Shown piece by piece: positions 19,801-29,502 of a stretch of DNA of 64,000 bases. The first letter of the stretch is position 1, and the number at the start of each line of letters is the position of its first letter. Source of the DNA: Gammaproteobacteria bacterium. GTDB lineage: Bacteria > Pseudomonadota > Gammaproteobacteria > CAIRSR01. The position numbers and the translations under genes were made by a program. Where the stretch lies: contig CAUYTY010000261.1 of assembly GCA_963575655.1 (NCBI GenBank), positions 1 to 64,000 of the forward strand. The letters run 5' to 3'. Below the pieces are notes generated by a model, which made no database searches, had not been told where the DNA came from, and saw only the letters and a list, made by a program, of their open reading frames with translations.

Positions 19801-20688
19801 ATGACCACTCCTTTATTCCAAAGCACAATCACCAGTTTGCCCCTGGCTCACCGTGGAAAAGTCCGCGATATCTATACGGTGGACGAAGACCATTTGCTTA
19901 TTGTCACCACCGATCGGCTTTCCGCCTTCGACGTAGTTTTGCCTACCCCGATTCCAGACAAAGGACGGGTGCTTATGGCGCTCTCCAATTTCTGGTTCCG
20001 GCGATTGGCCCATCTACTGCCTAACCACTTGAGTAATCGGCTGCCGGAGGAAGTACTATCCGATGCCACCGAGTGTGCCCAGGTAGCGGGGCGTGCGATG
20101 GTGGTACGGCGACTGCGGGCGTTGCCGGTCGAAGCTATCGTCCGCGGCTATCTGGTCGGGTCGGGGTGGAAGGACTACCGCCAGACCGGTGCGGTATGCG
20201 GTATTCCCCTACCGCTCGGGTTGCGCGAGGCCGATCGTTTGCCGGAACCTCTCTTTACTCCCTCGACCAAGGCCGCAGTAGGCGCCCACGATGAGAATAT
20301 CGATTTCAGACAGGCCGAGATCTTGCTTGGGGCGAACCTGGCGCAACAGGTAAAGAAGGCCGCGTTGGCGCTCTATCAAGAGGCGGCAGACTACGCACGA
20401 GGACGCGGGATTATCATTGCCGATACCAAGTTCGAATTCGGTTTGGATGAGAACGGACAATTGGTGCTTATCGACGAGGTACTGACCTCTGATTCTTCGC
20501 GTTTCTGGCCGATGGATCAGTACGCTCCAGGTCGCAATCCGCCAAGTTTCGATAAGCAATATGTACGAGATTATCTGGAATCCATCGGTTGGGATAAACG
20601 CCCCCCCGCTCCGGTGTTGCCCCCAGAGGTGGTGGCATACACCACGCAAAAATATCAAGAGGCACTCCATCGCTTGGTTGGCGAATAG
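19801..20688 (+). CDS. purC: Phosphoribosylaminoimidazole-succinocarboxamide synthase
   Basis: A 295-residue cytosolic purine-synthesis enzyme joining aspartate to CAIR. Motifs are HRGKVRDIYTVDEDHLLIV at the N-terminus, RLRALPVEAIVRGYLVGSG, IIADTKFEFGLDENG and LIDEVLTSDSSRFWP. It is of the longer type (about 295 rather than 240 residues) found in many proteobacteria and eukaryotes. An 18-bp perfect hairpin starts 4 bases after the stop. Confidence 0.96.
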   Translation: MTTPLFQSTITSLPLAHRGKVRDIYTVDEDHLLIVTTDRLSAFDVVLPTPIPDKGRVLMALSNFWFRRLAHLLPNHLSNRLPEEVLSDATECAQVAGRAMVVRRLRALPVEAIVRGYLVGSGWKDYRQTGAVCGIPLPLGLREADRLPEPLFTPSTKAAVGAHDENIDFRQAEILLGANLAQQVKKAALALYQEAADYARGRGIIIADTKFEFGLDENGQLVLIDEVLTSDSSRFWPMDQYAPGRNPPSFDKQYVRDYLESIGWDKRPPAPVLPPEVVAYTTQKYQEALHRLVGE

Positions 20689-20691
20689 CAC

Positions 20692-20734
20692 GTAAAGGGG
20701 TCAGAGTAAACTTATATTACTCTGACCCCTTTAC
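20692..20734 (+). terminator. Hairpin terminator after purC (REP-like GGGGTCAGAGTAA arms)
   Basis: Perfect 18-bp arms GTAAAGGGGTCAGAGTAA and TTACTCTGACCCCTTTAC with a 7-base loop, followed by TTTT. The arm sequence is of the GGGGTCAGAGTAA type commonly seen as REP sequence in proteobacteria. It probably ends purC transcription. Confidence 0.75.
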
Positions 20735-20741
20735 TTTTAAC

Positions 20742-20901
20742 CGACATTCCGCCCCCTCCCTCGCTTGGCGAGATTTTTCGATTACACCCCGCTAATCCGC
20801 AGGAGGAATTAATTAGTTGCAGTGTCCGAAAAACTATGATTGAAAAATCAATTATACAGAAGAAGGGGGCGGGATGTCGATTTTAAGTTTACTCTGACCC
20901 C
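20742..20901. repeat. Composite palindromic repeat (REP-like)
   Basis: Outer arms CGACATTCCGCCCCCT (20742-20757) and AGGGGGCGGGATGTCG (20864-20879) pair almost perfectly. A further half-unit AAGTTTACTCTGACCCC lies at 20885-20901, the same sequence as the arms of the terminator at 20692. No REP-associated tyrosine transposase gene is in the window. The remainder of the purC-fimV gap is the TIR element at 21020. Confidence 0.6.
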
Positions 20902-21019
20902 GTTACTCTCACCCTGGGAGAGATGAGCTTTTTCGTTTTCCTCGCGGAGGCGTGGAAACAATGCGTAAGAATGGATATTGCGGATCAAGTGAACAGACTA
21001 TTTGAAGCCAATTATTTTA

Positions 21020-21165
21020 ACCCAAGTTTCCCACCTACTTGCCCCCTCCCCAGCCCTCCCCGTAAACGGGGAGGGAGTAGACCGCAGACCTCCCCCCGTT
21101 TACGGGGGGATTGAGGGGGGACGATTGGATGCGATCCCGAGTTTTGAATAGGTGGCAACTTGGGT
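21020..21165. repeat. TIR element (ACCCAAGTTGCCACCTA family), type B copy 3
   Basis: 146 bp, nearly identical to the copies at 6224 and 8340. The flanking direct repeat is TATTTTA (21013-21019 and 21166-21172). Its right-hand junction forms the fimV stop codon: the TAA on the minus strand uses 21165-21167, that is the last element base plus the duplicated TA. Confidence 0.9.
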
Positions 21166-24100
21166 TATTTTATTCTGGCTAGGAGCACCTCTGCCATTTT
21201 TCGTTGAGCGGGATTCCCTTCCTCGATTACCTCTTGCAGTGCCTCACGGGCACCCTCTTTGTCCCCGATGTCCAGATAGGCCTGAGCCATTTCTAGATTG
21301 TTCTGGATGGCATCGCCAAAGTCATCGAACTCTTCTTTGGTTTCTGCGCGGCCTCCTAACCAATTTTCCGAGGCATCCGCCAGAGAGGTCGGTTGCGGTC
21401 CTTTTTCTTCCGTAAAGGTGGACTGCTCCATATCTATCAGGTCGAACGTAAACGAGTTGTCCAGATCTTCTGATACCGGAGTCGTCTCTGGGGAAGTTTT
21501 CTTGGAGGGGAGCACCACCGTTGTGGCTTCTTCTTCCCCAAGGGATAGAAAATCCATGGACAGGAAGGAATCCTCATCGAGAGGAGGTGTCAATATCACT
21601 GCGGAGCTCTTAGACGGCTCTGTAGAATCAGGAGATTCCGCAAGGTCGTCCATTCCAATCAGATCGAATTCCATCGATTCATTCAAATCGATGGAAACCG
21701 TGCTCGTCTTCAGCATATCCCAACTGAGGTCTGGGGCTGCCGCCTCAACAGGTTGAAACGAACGGCGGTTCGAGGATTCCGCCGACATGCTGCTTGCAGA
21801 ATCAGAGGATTTCGGCCCTGGAACCGAGGTTTTCGGTACATCCCAAGGAAGGGCATCTTCTAATCCATCGGCAGACGCGGAAATCAGGGTCGTAGTAGTA
21901 AAAGAAGACGCGGGTGAAATTGTCGACTCCGATTCGATGTCCAACGTAAACATATCATCAAGACTCGAATCAACCTCCAGGTGAGTTGCTGCACTCGGAA
22001 CCGGGATGGCAACCGGCGGTTTCGGCGGAGAGGCAACCACCAGCGGTGCAACCGGTTGACGAACCGGACTCTGCGCCGCCTTCGACGTGGGGGCGAAGGT
22101 AAGAGGTGGCGGAGGTTCCGGGGCCGCCTGGAAGCTTGGGTCATCCATATCATCCAAGCCATCCAAACTGTCCAAGAAGCCCAAATCGAATTCTATGGTT
22201 TGGCCAGGTTCGCCCAGTTCGGCGTCGGCAACCGAGGGAAAAACCACTTGCGTAGCAGAAAAGTCTGCCGGGAGGGAAGACACCTGTAGACCAAAAATAT
22301 TGTTTGCTACCGCACCGAGGGGCACCCCCGCCGGCGTGGCCAGTGGTGCTCCCGCAAATAGGGCATGACCTGGTGCCAACTCTCGCCCCATAGCCAGCGC
22401 CTTTTGCCACAAGAAATGGTCATTGCGTGCCCCAAGTACTCCCCGCAGTTGTTGGGCCTGCTCGATAAAGGCGGGGCGATCTTTGGTGGCAAAATGAAGT
22501 TCCAGCATCTTGAGGCGCAAGTCCGCCCGGTCTGGGTCACGGGCGAGGATCGGTTGAATGAGATCTACCGCCTGTTGGTGGCGTCCACGAAGGACACAGG
22601 ACTCCACCTCCGCAAACAGCGGATCACTCGCCTGGTTTGCTTCCTTGTTCCAAGTGGAGAGGTTGCCTTGGAATTGGTTAGAACCCGCATCCTGGGACTT
22701 GGGGGGGATGGTAATTTCACCAGATTTTCCTAGTGATAATCCTGAGGCTGGCGGGGTCTTCTCGACCTTTGCCTGGAGCGGGACAACTTCCACGTTAATA
22801 TCGCTGGGGAAAACAATCGGTGGTGCTTTAGTCACCACAGTAGCCCGCCGACGGTGGATCAGCAGTCCCACGAGCAATCCTACGGTACCGAGAAGCGCCA
22901 CCACCAGCCCAACCAGGGTCTGATCGGCTAAGAACAGGTCCAAGATCGACTCAGGGGACTCGATAGTTGCGAGGTTTGGTTGAACCGGGGTTGACGTCGG
23001 TGGTGATGCTGGCGAGACAGCGGCAGTCGAGGCCGTATCTGGCGCTTGCTCAGACATCGGCACAATCGGCAGAGTAACGGATGACTCGGCCGAGACCGCT
23101 GGCTGGGCGGTAGGCGTGGGTTGCACGGTCGTGGGTTGGACAACTGCGGAAGGCTCACTGACCACTGGAGATGTCGCATCGGGACGATTCAATGGCGCTG
23201 CGCTAGCGACAGACGCAAGTGGTTGAACGTTCGAGTCAGACGACGTTGTGGGTAGCGTCTCGACAGGAGAAGGCGATTGCGTAGCGGCAGGAGATGTCCC
23301 AGACGCTTCCCCCCTGAGCTGAGCCTGAAGGGCCGCCAGGTTTTCATCCTTGATCCGAAGCATCCGTTGCATCGCACCGATCTGTTTTTCTAGCTCCGCC
23401 AGTCGGAGCCGCATTTCTTCGCTTTCTTTCTGATTGGTATGGCTAACCTCCTGAACCAAGTCGATCTGCTGGCGTAACGCTGTGACCAATCCGGCATCAC
23501 CACCACTCACTTTGCTCGCCTCTTTCCGCGTTGTGGGACGATCGGTCTGTCCCGGTTCCCGGTCCTTTTGCGTTGGGCTTAATAGCCGCAACTCAGCAGT
23601 TGTCCCGCCACTGGACAGCGACACAGCGCCTGGCTCTGGTCGAACGTCGCGGGCGGATTTGGAGGGTGTGGTTGCAGTTGCGGTCGTGGCCAGGGGAGCT
23701 GCGGTGGAACGGTTGTGACGCCCTTGCCAAGTCTGGCGGTGGTGATGCAATTCAGCCATGGCTTCCTCGCGACTCATCGCCCGCATTTGTTCAAGACTCG
23801 GTACCTTCAATATCGAACCAGCCTTTAGGCCATTGAGATTATTATCTTCGAAGTTCTCAGGATTGGCCTTAAGCAAGGCCGTCATGATCTGCTGATTCGA
23901 GAGAGAGGGATCGGGTCGAATATTTCCTGCAATCTTCCAGAGAGTTTCGTCGCGGCGTACTGGTCCATAGTGATCGGAGGGCGTCCGAGAGGTGGTGCCT
24001 GCCCCCCCCTCGGAAGGTTCCACTCCTTGGAGGGATCGCGCCGTGCTACGCCGGTCTTCGCGTTCGGCGGCGAAGGGTTGCAGGGAGGCAGTACGCAGAA

Positions 24101-24542
24101 TCTGTCGAGGAGGATCCAGTAGAACCGCATACTCACGTAACAACCGCCCTGATGGCCAATTGACCTCTAACAGAAAATTGAGAAATGGCTCTCGCATTGA
24201 TTCGGTAGAGCGAACCGTGATCACTGCTTTTCCGTTGGGGCGGTGGGTAATCTCAAAACGCAACCGTGACAATATCGCTGGACGTTCCAAACCCGCCCGC
24301 TGAAAATCCGCAGCCTCGGCAAGACGTGCGTTGAACCCCGCTAAATCTCTAGCGTCCTCGGCGAGGACATCGATCTCGGCGCGCATCGGTTGATTGAGGC
24401 CAGAACGGACCGAAATATTGCCAAGGCCCAAGGAATAGCCGACACCTGGCAATAATGCCGCCACCACAGCAGCTACGGGGACCAGCCTCCACGCCATGAC
24501 ACGCTCCGATACTTTCTTGCTCACTTTCGTTAACAAAGACAT
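21165..24542 (-). CDS. fimV: FimV-like peptidoglycan-binding protein
   Basis: A 1125-residue inner-membrane protein. The N-terminus has a hydrophobic segment (VPVAAVVAALLPGVGYSLG) and the FimV N-terminal domain (LGLGNISVRSGLNQPM). A LysM-type domain follows (about 190-250: YGPVRRDETLWKIAGNIRP). A coiled coil lies near 355-400, a Pro/Thr/Ser-rich region at 410-540, a membrane segment near 553-573 (LVGLVVALLGTVGLLVGLL), an acidic cytoplasmic part and a C-terminal FimV/TPR motif (AYLDIGDKEGAREALQEVI). FimV supports polar localisation and type IV pilus/twitching functions, partly through cAMP. The C-terminus is complete although its stop codon lies at a TIR-element junction. Next to asd, as in many gammaproteobacteria. 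Confidence 0.92.
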   Translation of the reverse strand: MSLLTKVSKKVSERVMAWRLVPVAAVVAALLPGVGYSLGLGNISVRSGLNQPMRAEIDVLAEDARDLAGFNARLAEAADFQRAGLERPAILSRLRFEITHRPNGKAVITVRSTESMREPFLNFLLEVNWPSGRLLREYAVLLDPPRQILRTASLQPFAAEREDRRSTARSLQGVEPSEGGAGTTSRTPSDHYGPVRRDETLWKIAGNIRPDPSLSNQQIMTALLKANPENFEDNNLNGLKAGSILKVPSLEQMRAMSREEAMAELHHHRQTWQGRHNRSTAAPLATTATATTPSKSARDVRPEPGAVSLSSGGTTAELRLLSPTQKDREPGQTDRPTTRKEASKVSGGDAGLVTALRQQIDLVQEVSHTNQKESEEMRLRLAELEKQIGAMQRMLRIKDENLAALQAQLRGEASGTSPAATQSPSPVETLPTTSSDSNVQPLASVASAAPLNRPDATSPVVSEPSAVVQPTTVQPTPTAQPAVSAESSVTLPIVPMSEQAPDTASTAAVSPASPPTSTPVQPNLATIESPESILDLFLADQTLVGLVVALLGTVGLLVGLLIHRRRATVVTKAPPIVFPSDINVEVVPLQAKVEKTPPASGLSLGKSGEITIPPKSQDAGSNQFQGNLSTWNKEANQASDPLFAEVESCVLRGRHQQAVDLIQPILARDPDRADLRLKMLELHFATKDRPAFIEQAQQLRGVLGARNDHFLWQKALAMGRELAPGHALFAGAPLATPAGVPLGAVANNIFGLQVSSLPADFSATQVVFPSVADAELGEPGQTIEFDLGFLDSLDGLDDMDDPSFQAAPEPPPPLTFAPTSKAAQSPVRQPVAPLVVASPPKPPVAIPVPSAATHLEVDSSLDDMFTLDIESESTISPASSFTTTTLISASADGLEDALPWDVPKTSVPGPKSSDSASSMSAESSNRRSFQPVEAAAPDLSWDMLKTSTVSIDLNESMEFDLIGMDDLAESPDSTEPSKSSAVILTPPLDEDSFLSMDFLSLGEEEATTVVLPSKKTSPETTPVSEDLDNSFTFDLIDMEQSTFTEEKGPQPTSLADASENWLGGRAETKEEFDDFGDAIQNNLEMAQAYLDIGDKEGAREALQEVIEEGNPAQRKMAEVLLARIK

Positions 24543-24836
24543 ACTGAAGATGGATCTCCAGTAAGGGGGTATCTCCTAATGCCCGCAGAAAAATCCCACG
24601 AGCGCCGTTTGCCTTTCTGTCTCGATCCAATCCACGGGGCAATCTTTTGCTTGCGATCAATATCGTGGATTTATCCAAAGGCAGAACACATTTCACAAAC
24701 AACTTATTTCTGCGTTTTTGTAACGAGATACGCCACGCCAGTGTCGAGGCTTTCTTTTTGGGCGGATATTCGGGCAGATTATGATCTGTCAGCTCAATTT
24801 ACGATTCACAGCTCGCTCATTTTTATCGAACCGCGC
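24543..24836. other. fimV upstream region
   Basis: About 300 bp between the fimV start and the hairpin at 24837. It should carry the fimV promoter. No gene is supported; I see no further repeat. Confidence 0.5.
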
Positions 24837-24868
24837 AGGTTGGATTGCAGTATTCCGCAATCCAACCT
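24837..24868. repeat. Perfect hairpin AGGTTGGATTGC...GCAATCCAACCT
   Basis: 12-bp arms around an 8-base loop, directly to the left of the TIR element at 24878. Similar GGTTGG...CCAACC arms occur at 9696 and inside 18462, so this is another small dispersed palindrome. Confidence 0.6.
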
Positions 24869-24877
24869 ACTTAACCA

Positions 24878-24966
24878 ATCCAAGCTGCCACCTAGTGCGC
24901 CTCTCTCACCTCCCCCTTCGAGGAGGGGCTTTTTCATTTCTCACCGCATAGGTGACAAACTTTTGT
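24878..24966. repeat. TIR element, type C copy 2
   Basis: 89 bp, the same length and interior type as 16620. The ends have diverged (ATCCAAGCTGCCACCTA and TAGGTGACAAACTTTTGT). It is flanked by TAACCA at 24872-24877 and 24967-24972. The right junction overlaps the asd stop codon (TAA on the minus strand at 24966-24968). Confidence 0.8.
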
Positions 24967-25994
24967 TAACCATTACCCAGATAGTCCCTAATCAAAACCT
25001 CGGCAATCTGGACGCTGTTGAGGGCAGCACCCTTACGCACATTGTCAGAAACTACCCACAGGTCCAAGCCACGCGGATGAGAAATATCCTCGCGGATGCG
25101 GCCAACATACACAGGGTCTTTTCCCGTCGCATCAATGGGGGTGGGATAACCACCAGGGCGACATTCATCAACCACCACCACGCCGGGGGCACGGGCAAGC
25201 AGATCCCGAGCGGCATCCGCCGTGATCTTCGTGCGGGTTTCGATGTGGACCGCCTCAGAATGGCCGTAGAAGACCGGTACCCGTACCGTAGTGGGGTTCA
25301 CCAGAATGCTTTCGTCGCACATGATCTTCTTGGTCTCCCAGACCATCTTCATCTCCTCCTTGGTGTAACCATTGTCCAGGAAGACATCAATGTGTGGCAG
25401 GACGTTGAAGGCGATCTGTTTGGGATAAACCTCGATCGTCGGCGCTTTGAAGTTGAGTAGTTCGGTGATCTGACGACTCAACTCGTCAATGGCCTGTTTG
25501 CCCGTACCGGATACTGCCTGGTAAGTGGCAACGTTGATGCGTTCGATGCCGACAGCGTCATAAATGGGTTTGAGCGCTACCACCATTTGAATGGTGGAAC
25601 AGTTGGGATTGGCGATGATGCCACGGTTGCGATAGTCAGCGATGGCGTGAGGATTGACCTCAGGCACCACCAAGGGGATATCCGACTCGTAGCGAAAGTG
25701 GGCGGTGTTGTCGATGACCACACAACCCGCCGCCGCTGCCCGAGGGGCATACTCAGCAGATACGGACCCACCAGCGGAAAACAACCCGATCGGAGTCTTG
25801 GTGAAGTCATGGTCTGCTAGGTTTAGGACCTTAATCCGTGCACCCCGGAAGGTGACCGAGCTACCTGCGGAACGCTCACTCGCCAGCGGATAAAGCCGAC
25901 CGACCGGGAAATTACGCTCCTCCAGGATGGAGATCATCGTCTCGCCCACCGCGCCAGTGGCGCCAACAACCGCTACATCGTAGGTCTTGCTCAT
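24966..25994 (-). CDS. asd: Aspartate-semialdehyde dehydrogenase
   Basis: A 342-residue NADPH-dependent enzyme reducing aspartyl phosphate to the semialdehyde for lysine, diaminopimelate, threonine and methionine synthesis. Motifs are VAVVGATGAVGETM (Rossmann start), the catalytic Cys in ANPNCSTIQM and the catalytic-His region VPVFYGHSEAVHIET. The stop codon coincides with a TIR-element junction, but the C-terminus (VQIAEVLIRDYLGNG) looks complete. A small hairpin CGCTAGGT-ggct-ACCTAGCG lies 59 bp upstream of the start (26053-26072). Confidence 0.95.
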   Translation of the reverse strand: MSKTYDVAVVGATGAVGETMISILEERNFPVGRLYPLASERSAGSSVTFRGARIKVLNLADHDFTKTPIGLFSAGGSVSAEYAPRAAAAGCVVIDNTAHFRYESDIPLVVPEVNPHAIADYRNRGIIANPNCSTIQMVVALKPIYDAVGIERINVATYQAVSGTGKQAIDELSRQITELLNFKAPTIEVYPKQIAFNVLPHIDVFLDNGYTKEEMKMVWETKKIMCDESILVNPTTVRVPVFYGHSEAVHIETRTKITADAARDLLARAPGVVVVDECRPGGYPTPIDATGKDPVYVGRIREDISHPRGLDLWVVSDNVRKGAALNSVQIAEVLIRDYLGNG

Positions 25995-26207
25995 TGCTTT
26001 TTGTGTCCTCGAACGATAGAAGTTCAGCGATGGTACAGCTGACCCTTCTTACCGCTAGGTGGCTACCTAGCGCAAGTTTTTTTTATAACTATCACGGCAA
26101 GTGCTTGTATATAGAAAAAGGCAAACGCGGCACCGCAGGCGAAGGTGCGCCACCACCATTTCACCTAAATTTTTCGATACGAGAGAGGTGACATATTATC
26201 CACTGGA

Positions 26208-26772
26208 TTAACCCGGACGTAACACCGCACCCGTCAGGGCATCGCGGATCGTGGTGGGCCGTGCCGCCCCCCCTAGCGTACCGTGAATCAGTAGGTCAAT
26301 CGTATGACCTAGTTGTCGTTGCACCGCCAGCGCGGTGCGCTGGGGGGGGGGCACCGGTACGATTGGCGCTGGTGGAGACCAAAGGGTGCCCTACGGCGCG
26401 ACACAACGCTGCGGCCAACGGATGAGCGGTGACGCGGACCGCGATAGTGTCACGGTCCCCACGTAACCAGAACGGAACGCCAGAACAAGCCGGCAATACC
26501 CAGGTCACCGGGCCAGGCCAGGTAGCAAGACAACGCTTCAGGACATCGTCTCCTACCGAGGCTAGGTAGGGCTCCACCTGGCCGTAATTCGCGGCGATCA
26601 ACAGGAGTCCCTTGGCTATCGGTCGGTGCTTGATCGCCAGCAGACGAGTGACCGCTGCACGGTCTAAGGGGTCACAGCCCAGACCATAGACCGCCTCCGT
26701 GGGGTAGGCCACAATCCCACCCTGCTGAATCACCGTAGCTGCCCGTCGCAACTGAAAACCAGAACAACCCAA
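26208..26772 (-). pseudogene. tsaC: Threonylcarbamoyl-AMP synthase (TsaC/YrdC), frameshifted in a 10-base homopolymer
   Basis: TsaC makes threonylcarbamoyl-AMP for the t6A37 modification of tRNA. Residues 1-130 match the family: IVAYPTEAVYGLGCDP, AIKHRPIAKGLLLIA, WPGPVTWVLPA and VSTSANRTGAP. A run of ten C on the coding strand (G at 26342-26351) shifts the frame; with nine, the protein continues QRTALAVQRQLGHTIDLLI and ends TTIRDALTGAVLRPG at 26208, giving the normal 187 residues. The start is a TTG with GGGAG eight bases upstream. The gene is essential in many bacteria, so a sequencing error or slip-strand variation is as likely as real loss. Confidence 0.8.
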
Positions 26773-26820
26773 GGTCTCACTCCCTGGCTATCCGTCTAAG
26801 CCGCGATGCCTCGTTTGCTT

Positions 26821-26909
26821 AACTCAATCTGCTACTTAGCGCGCCTTTCTCCCCTCTTACAGGGAAGAGAGGCCATCTCGTTTCCCACGCAGGAGCGTAG
26901 GAACAGGTA
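26821..26909. repeat. Decayed TIR element, type C copy 3
   Basis: It begins ACTCAATCTGCTACTTAGC and has the same interior pattern (CTTTCTCCCCTCTTAC) as 16620 and 24878. The right end is degraded (GTAGGAACAGG). It is 53 bp downstream of the purE stop. Confidence 0.5.
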
Positions 26910-26962
26910 TCGCGGCCTGAACAAATAGCCGACATTATCAAGTTACATGGCCAGAAAATTTT

Positions 26963-27472
26963 TTAGTTCTGACCTCGACCGCGACGCAGATCAGCATCTT
27001 TGGCCAATACTGCCGCAGTGGATGCCTCGCGATCAGCGCGCAACCGTACGGCCAGTTCTGGATCGGAGAGTGCGATGATCTGAGCGGCCAGGTAACCGGC
27101 ATTGCGTGCCCCGGCCCGGCCAATGGCCATGCAGGCCACAGGGATACCACCGGGCATCTGCACGGTAGAGAGCAAGGCATCAATGCCGTTTAATGGACCG
27201 GACTCCATCGGGATACCGATGACAGGTCGGATGGTTTGGGCAGCTACCGCCCCCGCCAAGTGAGCAGCAAGACCTGCCGCACAGATAAAAACGGCACAAC
27301 CACGTGCCTCAGCGTCTTGAACGTAGGCAATCGTAGCAGTGGGAGTACGATGAGCCGAAGTAATCTTGATCTCACAGGGAATACGAAAACGGTCAAGGAC
27401 ATCGATCGTGCCCTGGACAGTCGGCAGGTCCGAATCGGACCCCATCAAGACAGCGGCAAAGGTATCGTTCAT
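26963..27472 (-). CDS. purE: N5-carboxyaminoimidazole ribonucleotide mutase
   Basis: A 169-residue class I PurE moving the carboxyl group of N5-CAIR to give CAIR. Motifs are [41 protein letters not shown] and [15 protein letters not shown]. It belongs to the same pathway as purC at 19.8 kb but is on the other strand and 6 kb away. purK, a common partner, is not adjacent. Confidence 0.96.
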   Translation of the reverse strand: MNDTFAAVLMGSDSDLPTVQGTIDVLDRFRIPCEIKITSAHRTPTATIAYVQDAEARGCAVFICAAGLAAHLAGAVAAQTIRPVIGIPMESGPLNGIDALLSTVQMPGGIPVACMAIGRAGARNAGYLAAQIIALSDPELAVRLRADREASTAAVLAKDADLRRGRGQN

Positions 27473-27742
27473 GAGCTTCTTTATTGGTCTTTACCCGGCA
27501 AGGTATAAGGGAAAATGATTTGACAATCTCCCTTTTGCACAGAAACATTCTAAATCATGTGGATAGTCGTCGATTACGACGGAAGCCACTGTACCGAGGG
27601 TGGATTGTTATCATTGATGGATCAATAAATCAAGCCGGGCCAGATTTCCCGACAAATTTTCTTGGTAATCTTGTATTGCCATTGATTTTGGTACGAAGAT
27701 AACTCCCGGCGCTGTCAAAAACCGATTGAATGGATTATTCCA

Positions 27743-29413
27743 ATGCGCGGTACCCGTCCCACCTTATTTGTTCTATCCGCCCTTCTCGTATTCTTTGTCG
27801 TCGCTCGCGCCGCCCCGATCACAAACCTCATTGACACTGCCGAAGCCTTTGCTGTGACCACTGCCCCATTACCGCAGCAGACGCAATCCGTCGCAAAACC
27901 GATCGATGACATCAGCATTGGCCGCTATGTATTAGGGAGTAAGACTCCAATCGGTCATAGCCTTACTGACTACAACTATGTCTACAAAGCCGAGGCCATA
28001 AACCAAGGTGGCAATTATTACCGAAGGATAACCGCGACTCCCCTCCCCCCCTTTCCGGCAGGTCTAAACGCCATCAATGGTGGTTTGAGTTTTGATGCTA
28101 TTGGCCCCAATGGCGGACCCGATGCACAAGTAGCAAGCCGTGATACCTTTTCCTTTCACCAACAACAATCCGCGTTAATCGACATGAACGCCCTACGCTG
28201 GCAGATTGTCGGAGAGTTGGTACCTCTTCCAGCAACTAATCACGGCACACTCACGGGCATCGTCGTAGATACTCTGTGCCGGGGGGTGGCCAATGCTACG
28301 GTCAGTGTGGGTACCGTTGGTACGACCGCCAAAACTGGACTTGATGGGCGTTTCTCCACCACTTTTGGTCTCGCTGATATTGGTTCTGGTCAAGTGCTGC
28401 TAGCCTCCACGACCCCGGCAGGCTACGCGGAGCACCAGTCCAAAGTGGTCCTAGGTCCTGCCACCGAGTACAGTACCACCCTGGTGGTCAAATCCGTGGC
28501 TACCCGGACCATGGCGACTGAGCCTAACAACCAGGGGTTGACTGTTCAGGAACCCTACTACGGATGGGCGAGTATCCCTCCGGCAAGCCTTCTGAACACC
28601 TTGGGAACCCCAGTCACTGAGCCAGTGACAGCACAACTCACCACCCTGCCACTCTTTGACGAGGACCGGCCAGCGTTTCCAGGAAATGATTTCCTCGGAG
28701 TCAATCCCAGCGATGCGAAAGCCACCTTGTCCCTGGAAGCGGTAGTGGTAGCGGAGGTCAAACTGGTAGGTACCTCCGGCACGCCCTACCATCGACTTGC
28801 TACTCCTGCAACTCTCCGTTTGGCTATCCCTGGGGTATTGTCCGGGCACCTTGCCGATGGTGATTCCATCCCCTTGTGGTATTACGACACGGTCACGGGC
28901 TATTGGCGTCAGGAAGGGATGGGGACGATACGCCGTTCGCCCACCGACGAGCGACTCTGGGCCGAGGGTCAGGTAACACACCTGTCTTGGTGGAGTTTCG
29001 CGTACCCCATCAACGACTATGCCTGTCTACGATTTCGACCCGTAGACGCGGAAACCAAAGCCCCCCTCCGTCACCTAACCTTTGAGATCGAAGGGATTAA
29101 CTTCGCCAGTGGTACTCAAGGAACACTACGGGGAGATGAGGTTGCCTTTACTACGAAAAGGACTCATGACTCGGCAAATCCGGCGCAGGTGCGATTGATG
29201 TTCTACGAGAACGGGAGTGCCAACTATCTCCAGCGAGATACTGTTAATCCTCTCCTTTATTACAAAGTATCCATGCCAGGGCTTGCTACCCCTATTTCCA
29301 TGCCAAGTGTGGCGACCAAGCATACGGATCACTGGGAAGATTGCCAGGATCTTGGCTTATTAAATATCTCCACATTCAAATTTACTGAAGCGACAGTTCG
29401 AAATGCTCCCTAG
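27743..29413 (+). CDS. Secreted protein with a carboxypeptidase-regulatory-like domain
   Basis: 556 residues with a Sec signal peptide (LFVLSALLVFFVVARA then A-P). A region around residues 170-250 (LTGIVVDTLCRGVANATVSVG, then FSTTFGLADIGSG) looks like a carboxypeptidase-regulatory or CILP-type beta-sandwich. Further on, LRLAIPGVLSGHLADGDSIP and LWYYDTVTGYWRQEGMG resemble extracellular domains of that group. It is probably exported or on the surface; function unknown. The stop codon TAG overlaps the left end of a TIR sequence (TAGCCCAAGTTGCCACCTA), so the original C-terminus might have been slightly different. Confidence 0.7.
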   Translation: MRGTRPTLFVLSALLVFFVVARAAPITNLIDTAEAFAVTTAPLPQQTQSVAKPIDDISIGRYVLGSKTPIGHSLTDYNYVYKAEAINQGGNYYRRITATPLPPFPAGLNAINGGLSFDAIGPNGGPDAQVASRDTFSFHQQQSALIDMNALRWQIVGELVPLPATNHGTLTGIVVDTLCRGVANATVSVGTVGTTAKTGLDGRFSTTFGLADIGSGQVLLASTTPAGYAEHQSKVVLGPATEYSTTLVVKSVATRTMATEPNNQGLTVQEPYYGWASIPPASLLNTLGTPVTEPVTAQLTTLPLFDEDRPAFPGNDFLGVNPSDAKATLSLEAVVVAEVKLVGTSGTPYHRLATPATLRLAIPGVLSGHLADGDSIPLWYYDTVTGYWRQEGMGTIRRSPTDERLWAEGQVTHLSWWSFAYPINDYACLRFRPVDAETKAPLRHLTFEIEGINFASGTQGTLRGDEVAFTTKRTHDSANPAQVRLMFYENGSANYLQRDTVNPLLYYKVSMPGLATPISMPSVATKHTDHWEDCQDLGLLNISTFKFTEATVRNAP

Positions 29414-29473
29414 CCCAAGTTGCCACCTATGCAAAGAGTAATAATATTGGTTCTTGGGAAACTTGAGCAGCTT
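29414..29473. repeat. Partial TIR element
   Basis: The left end GCCCAAGTTGCCACCTA is well preserved; the right end is only vaguely visible (AAACTTGAGCAGC). Probably a decayed copy between the secreted-protein gene and the DUF2782 gene. Confidence 0.4.
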
Positions 29474-29502
29474 ACAACCGGTTGATTATCTTGGATAACT
29501 CT

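Noticed and set aside
24579-25460. A 293-codon plus-strand frame
   Set aside because: Its right half is antisense to asd, it crosses a TIR element, and the translation has no family motifs.
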